Origin: Schistocerca nitens
Taxonomy: Eukaryota > Arthropoda > Insecta > Orthoptera > Acrididae
Assembly: GCF_023898315.1 (NCBI RefSeq)
Contig: NC_064622.1
Span: 356,295,234-356,359,233, forward strand
Length of the DNA: 64,000 bases
Direction of reading: 5' to 3'
This document shows positions 56,313-64,000 of this stretch, one piece after another. The notes below the pieces were generated by a model. It saw nothing but the letters and a program-made list of their open reading frames with translations, made no database searches and was not told where the DNA came from. Both the position numbers and the translations under genes were made by a program. Within the stretch, counting starts at the first letter, position 1. The number at the start of each line of letters is the position of its first letter.

Positions 56313-59114
56313 ATGGCCTTGGGCAAGTACAGAAAGGGCAACAGCCTCAACGGGTGCGGGGCAAAGTCAGGACATGCGGGGACCAAGCAGCAATCGGTAT
56401 TGTAATTGTCAACTGTCGAAGCTGCGTTGGTAAAGTACCGGAACTTCAAGCGCTGATAGAAAGCACCGAAGCTGAAATCGTTATAGGTACAGAAAGCTGG
56501 CTTAAGCCAGAGATAAATTCTGCCGAAATTTTTACAAAGGTACAGATGGTGTTTAGGAAGGATAGATTGCATGCAACCGGTGGTGGAGTGTTCGTCCCTG
56601 TTAGTAGTAGTTTATCCTGTAGTGAAGTAGAAGTGGATAGTTCCTGTGAATTATTATGGGTGGAGGTTACACTCAACAACCGAGCTAGGTTAATAATTGG
56701 CTCCTTTTACCGACCTCCCGACTCAGCAGCGTTAGTGGCAGAACAACTGAGAGAAAATTTGGAATACATTTCACATAAATTTCCTCAGCATGTTATAGTC
56801 TTAGGTGGAGATTTCAATTTACCAGATATAGACTGGGACACTCAGATGTTTAGGACAGGTGGTAGGGACAGAGCATTGAGTGACATTATACTGAGTGCAC
56901 TATCCGAAAATTACCTCGAGCAATTAAACAGAGAACCGACTCGTGGAGATAACATCTTGGACCTACTGATAACAAACAGACCCGAACTTTTCGACTCTGT
57001 AAGTGCAGAACAGGGAATCAGTGATCATAAGGCCGTTGCAGCATCCCTGAATATGGAAGTTAATAGGAATATAAAAAAAGGGAGGAAGGTTTATCTGTTT
57101 AGCAAGAGTAATAGAAGGCAGATTTCAGACTACCTAACAGATCAAAACGAAAATTTCTGTTCCGACACTGACAATGTTGAGTGTTTATGGGAAAAGTTCA
57201 AGGCAATCGTAAAATGCGTTTTAGACAGGCACGTGACGAGTAAAACTGTGAGGGACGGGAAAAACCCACCGTGGTACAACAACGAAGTTAGGAAACTACT
57301 GCGAAAGCAAAGAGAGCTTCACTCAAAGTTTAAACGCAGCCAAAACCTCTCAGACAAACAGAAGCTAAGCAATGTCAAAGTTAGCGTAAGGAGGGCTATG
57401 CGAGAAGCGTTCAGTGAATTCGAAAGTAAAATTCTATGTACCGACTTGACAGAAAATCCTAGGAAGTTCTGGTCTTACGTTAAATCAGTAAGTGGCTCAA
57501 AACAGCATATCCAGACACTCCGGGATGATGATGGCATTGAAACAGAGGATGACACGCGTAAAGCTGAAATACTAAACACCTTTTTCCAAAGCTGTTTCAC
57601 AGAGGAAGACCGCACTGCAGTTCCTTCTCTAAATCCTCTCACAAACGAAAAAAATGGCTGACATCGAAATAAGTGTCCAAGGAATAGAAAAGCAACTGGA
57701 ATCACTCAACAGAGGAAAGTCCACTGGACCTGACGGGATACCAATTCGATTCTACACAGAGTACGCGAAAGAACTTGCCCCCCTTCTAACAGCCGTGTAC
57801 CGCAAGTCTCTAGAGGAACGGAGGGTTCCAAATGATTGGAAAAGAGCACAGGTAGTCCCAGTCTTCAAGAAGGGTCGTCGAGCAGATGCACAAAACTATA
57901 GACCTATATCTCTGACGTCAATCTGTTGTAGAATTTTAGAACATGTTTTTTGCTCGAGTATCATGTCGTTTTTGGAAACCCAGAATCTACTATGTAGGAA
58001 TCAACATGGATTCCAGAAACAGCGATCGTGAGAGACCCAACTCGCGTTATTTGTTCATGAGACCCAGAAAATATTAGATACAGGCTCCCAGGTAGATGCT
58101 ATTTTTCTCGACTTCCGGAAGGCGTTCGATACAGTTCCACACTGTCGCCTGATAAACAAAGTAAGAGCCTACGGAATATCAGACCAGTTGTGTGGCTGGA
58201 TTGAAGAGTTTTTAGCAAACAGAACACAGCATGTTGTTATCAATGGAGAGACGTCTACAGACGTTAAAGTAACCTCTGGCGTGCCACAGGGGAGTGTTAT
58301 GGGACCATTGCTTTTCACAATATATATAAATGACCTAGTAGATAGTGTCGGAAGTTCCATGCGGCTTTTCGCGGATGATGCTGTAGTATACAGAGAAGGT
58401 GCAGCATTAGAAAATTGTAGTGAAATGCAGGAAGATCTGCAGCGGATAGGCACTTGGTGCAGGGAGTGGCAACTGTCCCTTAACATAGACAAATGTAATG
58501 TATTGCGAATACATAGAAAGAAGGATCCTTTATTGTATGATTATATGATAGCGGAACAAACACTGGTAGCAGTTACTTCTGTAAAATATCTGGGAGTATG
58601 CGTACGGAACGATTTGAAGTGGAATGATCATATAAAATTAATTGTTGGTAAGGCGGGTACCAGGTTGAGATTCATTGGGAGAGTGCTTAGAAAATGTAGT
58701 CCATCAACAAAGGAGGTGGCTTACAAAACACTCGTTCGACCTATACTTGAGTATTGCTCATCAGTTTGGGATCCGTACCAGATCGGGTTGACTGAGGAGA
58801 TAGAGAAGATCCAAAGAAGAGCGGCGCGTTTCATCACAGGGTTATTTGGTAACCGTGATAGCGTTACGGAGATGTTTAATAAACTCAAGTGGCAGACTCT
58901 GCAAGAGAGGCGTTCTGCATCGCGGTGTAGCTTGCTCGCCAGGTTTCGAGAGGGTGCGTTTCTGGATGAGGTATCGAATATATTGCTTCCCCCTACTTAT
59001 ACCTCCCGAGGAGATCACGAATGTAAAATTAGAGAGATTAGAGTGTGCACGGAGGATTTCAGACAGTCGTTCTTCCCGCGAACCATACGCGACTGGAACA
59101 GGAAAAGGAGGTAA
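56282..59114 (+). pseudogene. CR1 ORF2 endonuclease-reverse transcriptase (one frameshift, one stop)
   Basis: The first part (56282-57661) holds the AP endonuclease: IVNCRSCVGKV, GTESWLKPEI (catalytic Glu), IGSFYRPPDS, LGGDFNLPDIDW and GISDHKAV (Asp-His). Then comes a linker with NPPWYNNEVRKLLRKQ. A +1 shift in a run of seven A at about 57648 moves the frame to 57654-59114. RT blocks there: GPDGIPIRFY, PVFKKGRR, NYRPISLTS, HGFQKQRS then TGA (58029, where a Cys codon is usual), FLDFRKAFDTVPH, SGVPQGSVMGPLLFTIY, RLFADDAVVY (catalytic) and YLGVCVRNDLKWNDH. The C-terminus is RTIRDWNRKRR. All catalytic residues are present, so only two changes inactivate it. Confidence 0.9.
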
Positions 59115-59200
59115 TGACAGTGGCACGTAAAGTGCCCTCCGCCACACACCTTTGGGTGGCTTGCGGAGTATAAATGTAGATGTAGATGTATGCTGCTGTC

Positions 59201-59510
59201 AGCACACGCAGTACCCATCAAGCGCAGCACTTGTGATACCAAAATTTTTCCATCAAAGCTCTTTCAACTGTACCGTAAGAACTCCCAGGAATCCGAGCAA
59301 CAAGTTCACAGATGGTTATCCTCTTGTTTTGAAGCACTTTGAGTTGGACCATCTTGATAACCACCTCCAAAACTGGGTCTTCCACTCTGCTCTACATTGT
59401 CAGGGTTACCACAAGTTTCCTCAAGTGAAATTCCCTGATTTCCAAACAAGTTCTAGAATTTTTCCCAGACAAATTTTGAGACTGATTGATTGATTAATTG
59501 AGAGGGTTTA
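59201..59510 (-). pseudogene. Mariner-4 transposase, N-terminal half
   Basis: Read on the minus strand across frames: QCRAEWKTQFWRW, then RITICELVARIPG, SSYGTVERALMEKFWYHKCC, the second helix-turn-helix of mariner transposases, ending at the CR1 border near 59206. It is the missing front of the 54681-55314 piece. Frameshifts are present. Confidence 0.65.
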
Positions 59511-59737
59511 TGGGACCAAATGGAAAATTCATCAGACCCACAATTCCAAAACTACTCACAGAAGAAAGAGGGTCCACTAAAAGTGGATGGATCCAGTTGG
59601 GGAGTCAAACTATAAAACAAGGAATTTAAAACACTCCCAGTAAAACACATAAAAGGTGAGACCAAATTTAAAAATTGGAAAATAGAGTGGTGGTCTTTCC
59701 ACAGGGGAGTGGTCATTGGATTTAGCAATTGATTTAG
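59511..59737. other. Unassigned repeat-like sequence left of the NUMT
   Basis: GATTGATTGATTAATTGAG followed by TTATGGGACCAAATGG resembles the start of a family related to the local SINE 3' regions (GGTCCCATA), but I cannot place it. No coding signal. Confidence 0.3.
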
Positions 59738-59881
59738 TATCGGAATAATTCGTGCCAGCAGCTGTGGTTATATGATTGATACAAGTGAATATTATTGGTT
59801 AAAACAGTTGTTTATATTATTAGGGTTAAAATATAAATTTGTAAGGTGAAATGTTAAAATTTATTTGTAGCTCTTTTTATA
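59738..59881 (+). pseudogene. rrnS: NUMT: mitochondrial 12S rRNA (rrnS) fragment
   Basis: CGTGCCAGCAGC followed by GGTTATA is the universal small-subunit rRNA core (530-loop equivalent); next come GATTGATACAAGTGAATATT and AAGGTGAAATGTTAAAATTT, as in insect 12S rRNA. The sense strand is plus. Only about 145 bases are present and the core has one change typical of decay or taxon (CAGCTGTGG for CAGCNGCGG). In insect mitochondria this gene lies on the minority strand. The fragment is joined directly to cox3. Confidence 0.8.
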
Positions 59882-60001
59882 GGAATTCAACCTTTCAACA
59901 CTATACAAATTCCGTTACTTAATACAGCTATTTTTTTAGCCTCAGGAGTAACCGTAACATGAACACACCACAGTCTTATAGAATCTAACCACACTCAAGC
60001 A
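59882..60001 (+). pseudogene. cox3: NUMT: mitochondrial cox3 fragment (40 codons)
   Basis: The plus strand, read with the invertebrate mitochondrial code, gives 40 codons without a stop: GIQPFNT, QIPLLNTA, LASGVTVTW (Trp from TGA), THHSLMESNHTQA. This is the conserved central part of cytochrome c oxidase subunit III. With the nuclear code the TGA at 59960 would be a stop, so it is a mitochondrial copy and not a nuclear gene. It ends sharply after CAAGCA, where cox3 would continue. The lack of damage suggests a fairly recent transfer. Confidence 0.9.
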
Positions 60002-60087
60002 CATTGGATTATGGTGTGGTGAGAGTCCAGGTGAGACGTAAAGAACCTGAGGGGAGGTCGTGTCACTTGGTCGGTGGTCATCTCCAA
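60002..60087 (-). pseudogene. Continuation of the minus-strand LINE gag region
   Basis: Read on the minus strand from the SINE border, PHPCW is followed by TKxHDLPSGSLRLTW-like sequence that continues the frame of the gag-like ORF right of the SINE (FLRTQPHPCW at 61.72 kb). It ends at the NUMT. Too short for a firm domain call. Confidence 0.4.
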
Positions 60088-60165
60088 CAAGGATGTGGTT
60101 CAAATGGCTCTGAGCACTATGGGACTTAACATCTGACGTCATCAGTCCCCTAGAACTTAGAACTA

Positions 60166-61587
60166 CACTACTGGAAATTGAAATAAGAACACCGTGAATT
60201 CATTGTCCCAGGAAGGGGAAACTTTATTGACACATTCCTGGGGTCAGATACATCACATGATCACACTGACAGAACCACAGGCACATAGACACAGGCAACA
60301 GAGCATGCACAATGTCGGCACTAGTACAGTGTATATCCACCTTTGGCAGCAATGCAGGCTGCTATTCTCCCATGGAGACGATCGTAGAGATGCTGGATGT
60401 AGTCCTGTGGAACGGCTTGCCATGCCATTTCCACCTGGCGCCTCAGTTGGACCAGCGTTCGTGCTGGATGTGCAGACCGCGTGAGACGACGCTTCATCCA
60501 GTCCCAAACATGCCCAATGGGGGACAGATCCGGAGATCTTGCTGGCCAGGGTAGTTGACTTACACCTTCTAGAGCACGTTGGGTGGCACGGGATACATGC
60601 GGACGTGCATTGTCCTGTTGGAACAGCAAGTTCCCTTGCCGGTCTAGGAATGGTAGAACGATGGGTTCGATGACGGTTTGGATGTACCGTGCACTATTCA
60701 GTGTCCCCTCGACGATCACCAGTGGTGTACGGCCAGTGTAGGAGATCGCTCCCCACACCATGATGCCGGGTGTTGGCCCTGTGTGCCTCGGTCGTATGCA
60801 GTCCTGATTGTGGCGCTCACCTGCGCGGCGCCAAACACGCATACGACCATCATTGGCACCAAGGCAGAAGCGACTCTCATCGCTGAAGACGACACGTTTC
60901 CATTCGTCCCTCCATTCACGCCTGTCGCGACACCACTGGAGGCGGGCTGCACGATGTTGGGGCGTGAGCGGAAGACGGCCTAACGGTGTGCGGGACCGTA
61001 GCCCAGCTTCATGGAGACGGTTGCGAATGGTCCTCGCCGATACCCCAGGAGCAACAGTGTCCCTAATTTGCTAGGAAGTGGCGGTGCGGTCCCCTACGGC
61101 ACTGCGTAGGATCCTACGGTCTTGGCGTGCATCCGTGCGTCGCTGCAGTCCGGTCCCAGGTCGACGGGCACGTGCACCTTCCGCCGACCACTGGCGACAA
61201 CATCGATGTACTGTGGAGACCTCACGCCCCACGTGTTGAGCAATTCGGCGGTACGTCCACCCGGCCTCCCGCATGCCCACTATACGCCCTCGCTCAAAGT
61301 CCGTCAACTGTACATACGGTTCACGTCCACGCTGTCGCGGCATGCTACCAGTGTTAAAGACTGCGATGGAGCTCCGTATGCCACGGCAAACTGGCTGACA
61401 CTGACGGCGGCGGTGCACAAATGCTGCGCAGCTAGCGCCATTCGACGGCCAACACCGCGGGTCCTGGTGTGTCCGCTGTGCCGTGCATGTGATCATTGCT
61501 TGTACAGCCCTCTCACAGTGTCCGGAGCAAGTATGGTGGGTCTGACACACCGGTATCAATGTGTTCTTTTTTCCATTTCCAGGAGTG
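60166..61587 (-). mobile_element. Tc1-like transposon (Tc1-e), young, inserted in the SINE
   Basis: Terminal repeats CACTACTGGAAATTGAAATA (left) and, inverted, CACTCCTGGAAATGGAAAAA (right). TA duplicates at 60164-60165 and 61588-61589; the empty site is known from the sister SINE. 1,422 bp. The transposase frame is nearly intact. The element is G+C-rich compared with its surroundings. Confidence 0.92.
60321..61343 (-). pseudogene. Tc1-e transposase (340 aa) with one stop and a lost catalytic Glu
   Basis: Start ATG at 61343 (MPRQRGREPYVQL); stop at 60321-60323. The N-terminal part has paired helix-turn-helix segments (FERGRIVGMREAGWTYRRIA and HVGREVSTVHRCCRQW). A TAG at 61071-61073 interrupts the frame after GDRTATS; reading continues in the same frame with 76 codons to MRVWRRAGE. 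Catalytic motifs: VFSDESRF (first Asp), LFQQDNARPH (second Asp) and SPDLSPIGHVWD, in which Gly replaces the Glu of the usual PIEHVWD. So it carries one nonsense and one active-site change, and otherwise the normal length. Cut-and-paste transposase of the DD34E group. Confidence 0.9.
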
Positions 61588-61725
61588 TACTTAAACCTAA
61601 CTAACCTAAGGACATCACACACCCATGCCCCAGGCAGGATTCGAACCTGCGACCGTAGCGGTTGCACGGTTACAGACTGAAGCACCTAGAGCTGCTTAGC
61701 CACTGCGGCCAGCAAGGATGTGGTT

Positions 61726-63080
61726 GTGTCCGTAAAAACTGGATCTTGATGTGGGATGAGGTGGAGGAGGCAAAGCCCCCAGCAAGCCACGGAAGCCTCG
61801 TCCTTTGACTTGTGCTGCTGCTTCTTCTTCTCCCTTGGAGGGAGGGAGGAGGCATTATCAATAAGAGAATAGGTGGCAGTAATGTTGGGATCAGACAGAG
61901 AGCGAGTGACTTTGGGGCCCTCACAGCGCAGGTCTCTCCTCCGGCCTGAAGGTGCAAGCTTCCTGTCCTGAGAACACTAGGGAGGGGTGTTTGGAGATGG
62001 AACCCCATCCCTACATCCCTAGCAGGAGCCAGAGAAGAGAATGTCTTCCCTGGACGAGGATGAGGACGAGGAGGAGGAGCAGTTCCTGGAGGGAAAGGGA
62101 TGGGAGCCGTTGAGGGTGAGGAAAGAGAAGGGGGCAGGATAGAGGTAAGGGGGGCGGGGGGTGAGGAGGGACAGGGGACAGATGTAACTGAGGCAAAGGT
62201 AGAGGGGAGATTCTCAGGGTGAGGTCTGTCAAACTTCTTCCGTGCCTCAAAGTAGCTGAGACGCTCAAGGATATTTATTTCCTGAATTCTTTTTTCCTTC
62301 ATGTACACTGGACAATCTGGTGAGTGGGGGGAATGGAGACCAGAGCAGTTTACACAGTTAGGCGGTGGGGTGCAAGGGCTCCCCACAAGAAGAGGACAGC
62401 CACAATCACCACAGATGGAAGTGGCATTCAATTGCAAGGACATGTCGTCGAACTTGAGGTAATGGAAGCAACACATGGGAGGTGGAATGTATGGTTTCAT
62501 GTCGAATCTGTACACCTTTACATTGACCTTCTCGGGCAAGGTATCTCCCTCAAATGCCATGATGAAAGCACCACTGTCTATACGATGGTCCTTAGGGCCT
62601 TTCTGGACATGCTGGACAAAATGAAAGCCACGTCATTCCAGGTTAGCTGTAAGTTCATCATTGACCTGGAGAAGGTCACTTTGGAAAATCACATCCTGTG
62701 TCATATTTAGTGGCTTGTGAGGAGCAATAGCCACGGGGATGTCTCCTCAACAGCCGCAGGCACAGAGGGAGGCTGACTGGCAGAAGTTGTCTTTATAAGG
62801 AGAGAGCCAGATCTCATCTTGCTTAATGACTCAACTTCACAGAACTTGTCCTCAATATGAACCACAAAGAAAAAGGGTTTGGTGGCAGCAAAAGTCTCCC
62901 ATTTGGTCCTGATACAGACCGTAAACCATGGAAATGGTTTCACCCTAGTCCAACAGGCCTGGCCCTCCTTCCAGGGTGTATCTAAGGAGGGTAAGGCTGG
63001 GAAGGCAGAAACAGGAACTGAGACAGAACTGTGCTGAGGAAGAGACACGGCTGCAGTAGAATGGACAGATAGTAACACAT
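61726..63080 (-). pseudogene. gag-like ORF1 of a Jockey/I-type LINE
   Basis: Read on the minus strand. Upstream part (63078-62707): FVVHIEDKFCEVESLSKMRSG, SGSLLIKTTS and a broken ITFSKVTF region, the RRM-like N-terminal domain of LINE ORF1 proteins. Downstream (62560-61726): LPEKVNVKVYRFDMKPYIPP, then Cys motifs CGDCGCPL and CVNCSGLHSPHSPDC (CX2CX3HX6C, zinc-knuckle type), CPVYMKEKRIQEI and YFEARKKF, followed by a Pro/Ser-rich tail. Such proteins bind the element RNA. The first knuckle is degenerate. A frameshift near 62560-62700 splits the gene, and the SINE at 61712 cuts its end. Confidence 0.7.
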
Positions 63081-64000
63081 TTCATGTGCCAAATGTCCAC
63101 CCTGGTACCACGCACTCTGAACAGGGGCTTGCCTTGTGGGCACCACCCAGCCACAGCAATTGCTGCCCGGCAGGATGGTCACTGGCTGGAGTTTCGATGC
63201 TCCAAAAAAATGGGGAACCACTCCTAGGCTTGCACAAGGTGTTCTCAGTGCAGGCACCAGCAATGTGACCCTGTGTTGTAAGGGGGCTCAGCCAGATGGA
63301 TACATAACAGCCCCACCACATGCACTGGCTACTGAGCTGGTGACCTAGCAAGGAGACCAAAGGGCTTTGGTGGGGAGGGAGGGGACAGGAAAAAAGGGAG
63401 AGGGGGAGGGGGAGGAGCAGAGGGAGAGGAACTTGCACCAAAGACACTAGAGAGGGAGTTCTTCCCCACCTGGCTCACATTAGAGAGAGATTTCAGATTT
63501 GGAGATGGCGATGGGGGACAAAAAAAGAAAAGCCAAAAAGGAGGAGAAAAAGCAACCAACCAAACGGTGAGACAAAGCAAAGTTATGAGGATAGCTGGGC
63601 TGACATAAAGAACACCAAGAGAAGGAAAGGAAGGAGCAAAGGGAAAGGACGAAGGACAGGGAAGGAGATAGGGGAAGGTGAAGCAGCATGGAAAAGAATA
63701 AAGGCTGCAATAGCTAAGGGACCAATGCACGCCACCCAAGTAGCCACAAAGGAGCTGTGTGCCCCCTTGAGGGACAAATTTTGAGATCTCATGGGTAAGT
63801 AAAGACATAAACTGACAAAAAAACATAAGGTCTTCTGTATTTCTAAATGTGTGAGAAAAAATCTTAAGTACTAACATCAACATCTTTTGCAATGAACTGT
63901 TTTTAGATGGAGAAAACATGCCATATGATATATACATGTTTCATTAAGACCACTGATGTTATTTTGTTTCAAAAAAATCAAACACATTTGGTGATAAAAA
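63081..64000 (-). other. Probable 5' part of the minus-strand LINE and unassigned end
   Basis: 63082-63700 continues upstream of the gag-like ORF with open but biased frames (Pro/Leu/Ser-rich from GA-rich plus-strand sequence, 63370-63700). I see no domain. 63780-64000 is A+T-rich without a feature; the 5' end of the LINE was not located. Confidence 0.35.

Larger units (their letters stand above)
55321..59200 (+). mobile_element. CR1-type LINE (CR1-I), young copy
   Basis: 3.9 kb with ORF1 (esterase) and overlapping ORF2 (endonuclease-RT), a short 3' UTR and a (TGTAGA)n tail at 59176-59190. The inserted target is mariner-4. Borders carry AGCACA (55315-55320 and 59201-59206) within a slightly longer imperfect match. 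Only two inactivating changes are seen in ORF2. The 5' UTR is nearly absent, so it is 5' truncated close to ORF1. Confidence 0.85.
54581..59510 (-). mobile_element. Mariner (mariner-4) split by CR1-I
   Basis: The left end CAAGGGTTGCTCCAAAAGTA follows a TA at 54579-54580. The transposase is on the minus strand in two parts: the catalytic half at 54581-55320 and the N-terminal half at 59201-59510. The CR1 element between them (55321-59200) carries short AGCACA duplicates at both borders. The right terminal repeat is missing. Confidence 0.75.
60101..61712 (-). mobile_element. tRNA-derived SINE (same family as 37.5 kb) split by Tc1-e
   Basis: The two SINE parts are 60101-60165 and 61588-61712. 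The head, on the minus strand from 61712, has the B box GGTTCGAATCC. CAAGGATGTGGTT at 60088-60100 and 61713-61725 is the 13-bp target duplication. With the Tc1 removed the SINE reads AGAACTACTTAAACC, as in the intact copy at 37.5 kb. Confidence 0.9.

Noticed and set aside
59738..59881. Functional rRNA gene
   Set aside because: Only about 145 bases of 12S rRNA, joined to cox3; it is a NUMT fragment.
59942..60142. 66-codon minus-strand frame
   Set aside because: It crosses the cox3 NUMT, LINE remnant and SINE in antisense; no independent support.
63082..63937. Pro/Leu/Ser-rich minus-strand frames near the right end
   Set aside because: Composition reflects GA-rich plus-strand sequence; no domain, so not called as genes.

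Overview
The window reads as intergenic DNA from a large, repeat-saturated animal genome. It is most likely an insect and probably an orthopteran (grasshopper or locust type). Three things point there: tRNA-derived SINEs with intact A/B boxes, many decayed Tc1/mariner elements together with RTE-like and CR1 non-LTR elements and Penelope-like elements, and a nuclear mitochondrial insert whose cox3 piece reads correctly only with the invertebrate mitochondrial code (TGA = Trp). The taxon is inferred. I found no convincing single-copy host gene, no tRNA or rRNA gene in working form, and no CRISPR. Almost everything that can be recognised is mobile DNA, most of it broken.

Layout. 1-12.2 kb: a SINE with a 14-bp target duplication, then two copies of one RTE-like retrotransposon arranged 5' end to 5' end (835-4045 minus, 4363-12211 plus). 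The second copy was split by a Jockey-like LINE (4952-8174) and by a 1.5-kb element with 27-bp perfect terminal inverted repeats (10134-11619). 12.2-13.7 kb: a Penelope-like element (PLE) with inverted terminal repeats. 14-27.6 kb: a possible MITE, mariner and Tc1 fossils, a probable solo LTR with a good core promoter, a LINE 3' end, and long stretches without recognisable content. 27.6-31.6 kb: a cluster of PLE copies in alternating orientation, including a 545-bp palindrome and one copy with a nearly complete reverse transcriptase-GIY-YIG reading frame. 31.6-37.8 kb: an old CR1 copy interrupted by PLE ends, a complete-length mariner, a 120-bp PLE-derived insert and a SINE. 38-47.8 kb: another PLE end, a 175-bp direct repeat, a hAT transposon broken by a SINE and by a Tc1 element, and an exact 227-bp direct repeat. 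47.8-54 kb: a PLE end, two Tc1 elements and a head-to-head pair of PLE copies. 54.6-59.5 kb: a mariner split by a young CR1 copy carrying an SGNH-esterase ORF1 and an endonuclease-RT ORF2 with only two lesions. 59.7-61.7 kb: a composite NUMT (12S rRNA plus cox3), then a SINE split by a young Tc1 element. 61.7-64 kb: a gag-like ORF1 of another LINE on the minus strand.

How the parts fit. Nesting gives relative ages: RTE-B is older than the Jockey-like LINE and the TIR element; mariner-4 is older than CR1-I; hAT is older than its SINE and Tc1-b; SINE (60.1 kb) is older than Tc1-e; CR1-II is older than the 120-bp PLE insert and the 37.5-kb SINE. The most unusual items are the two-piece NUMT with fragments from opposite mitochondrial strands, and a conserved hairpin repeated in the PLE-b ends that resembles a hammerhead-ribozyme core. 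All readings were made by eye; boundaries without target duplications are approximate.
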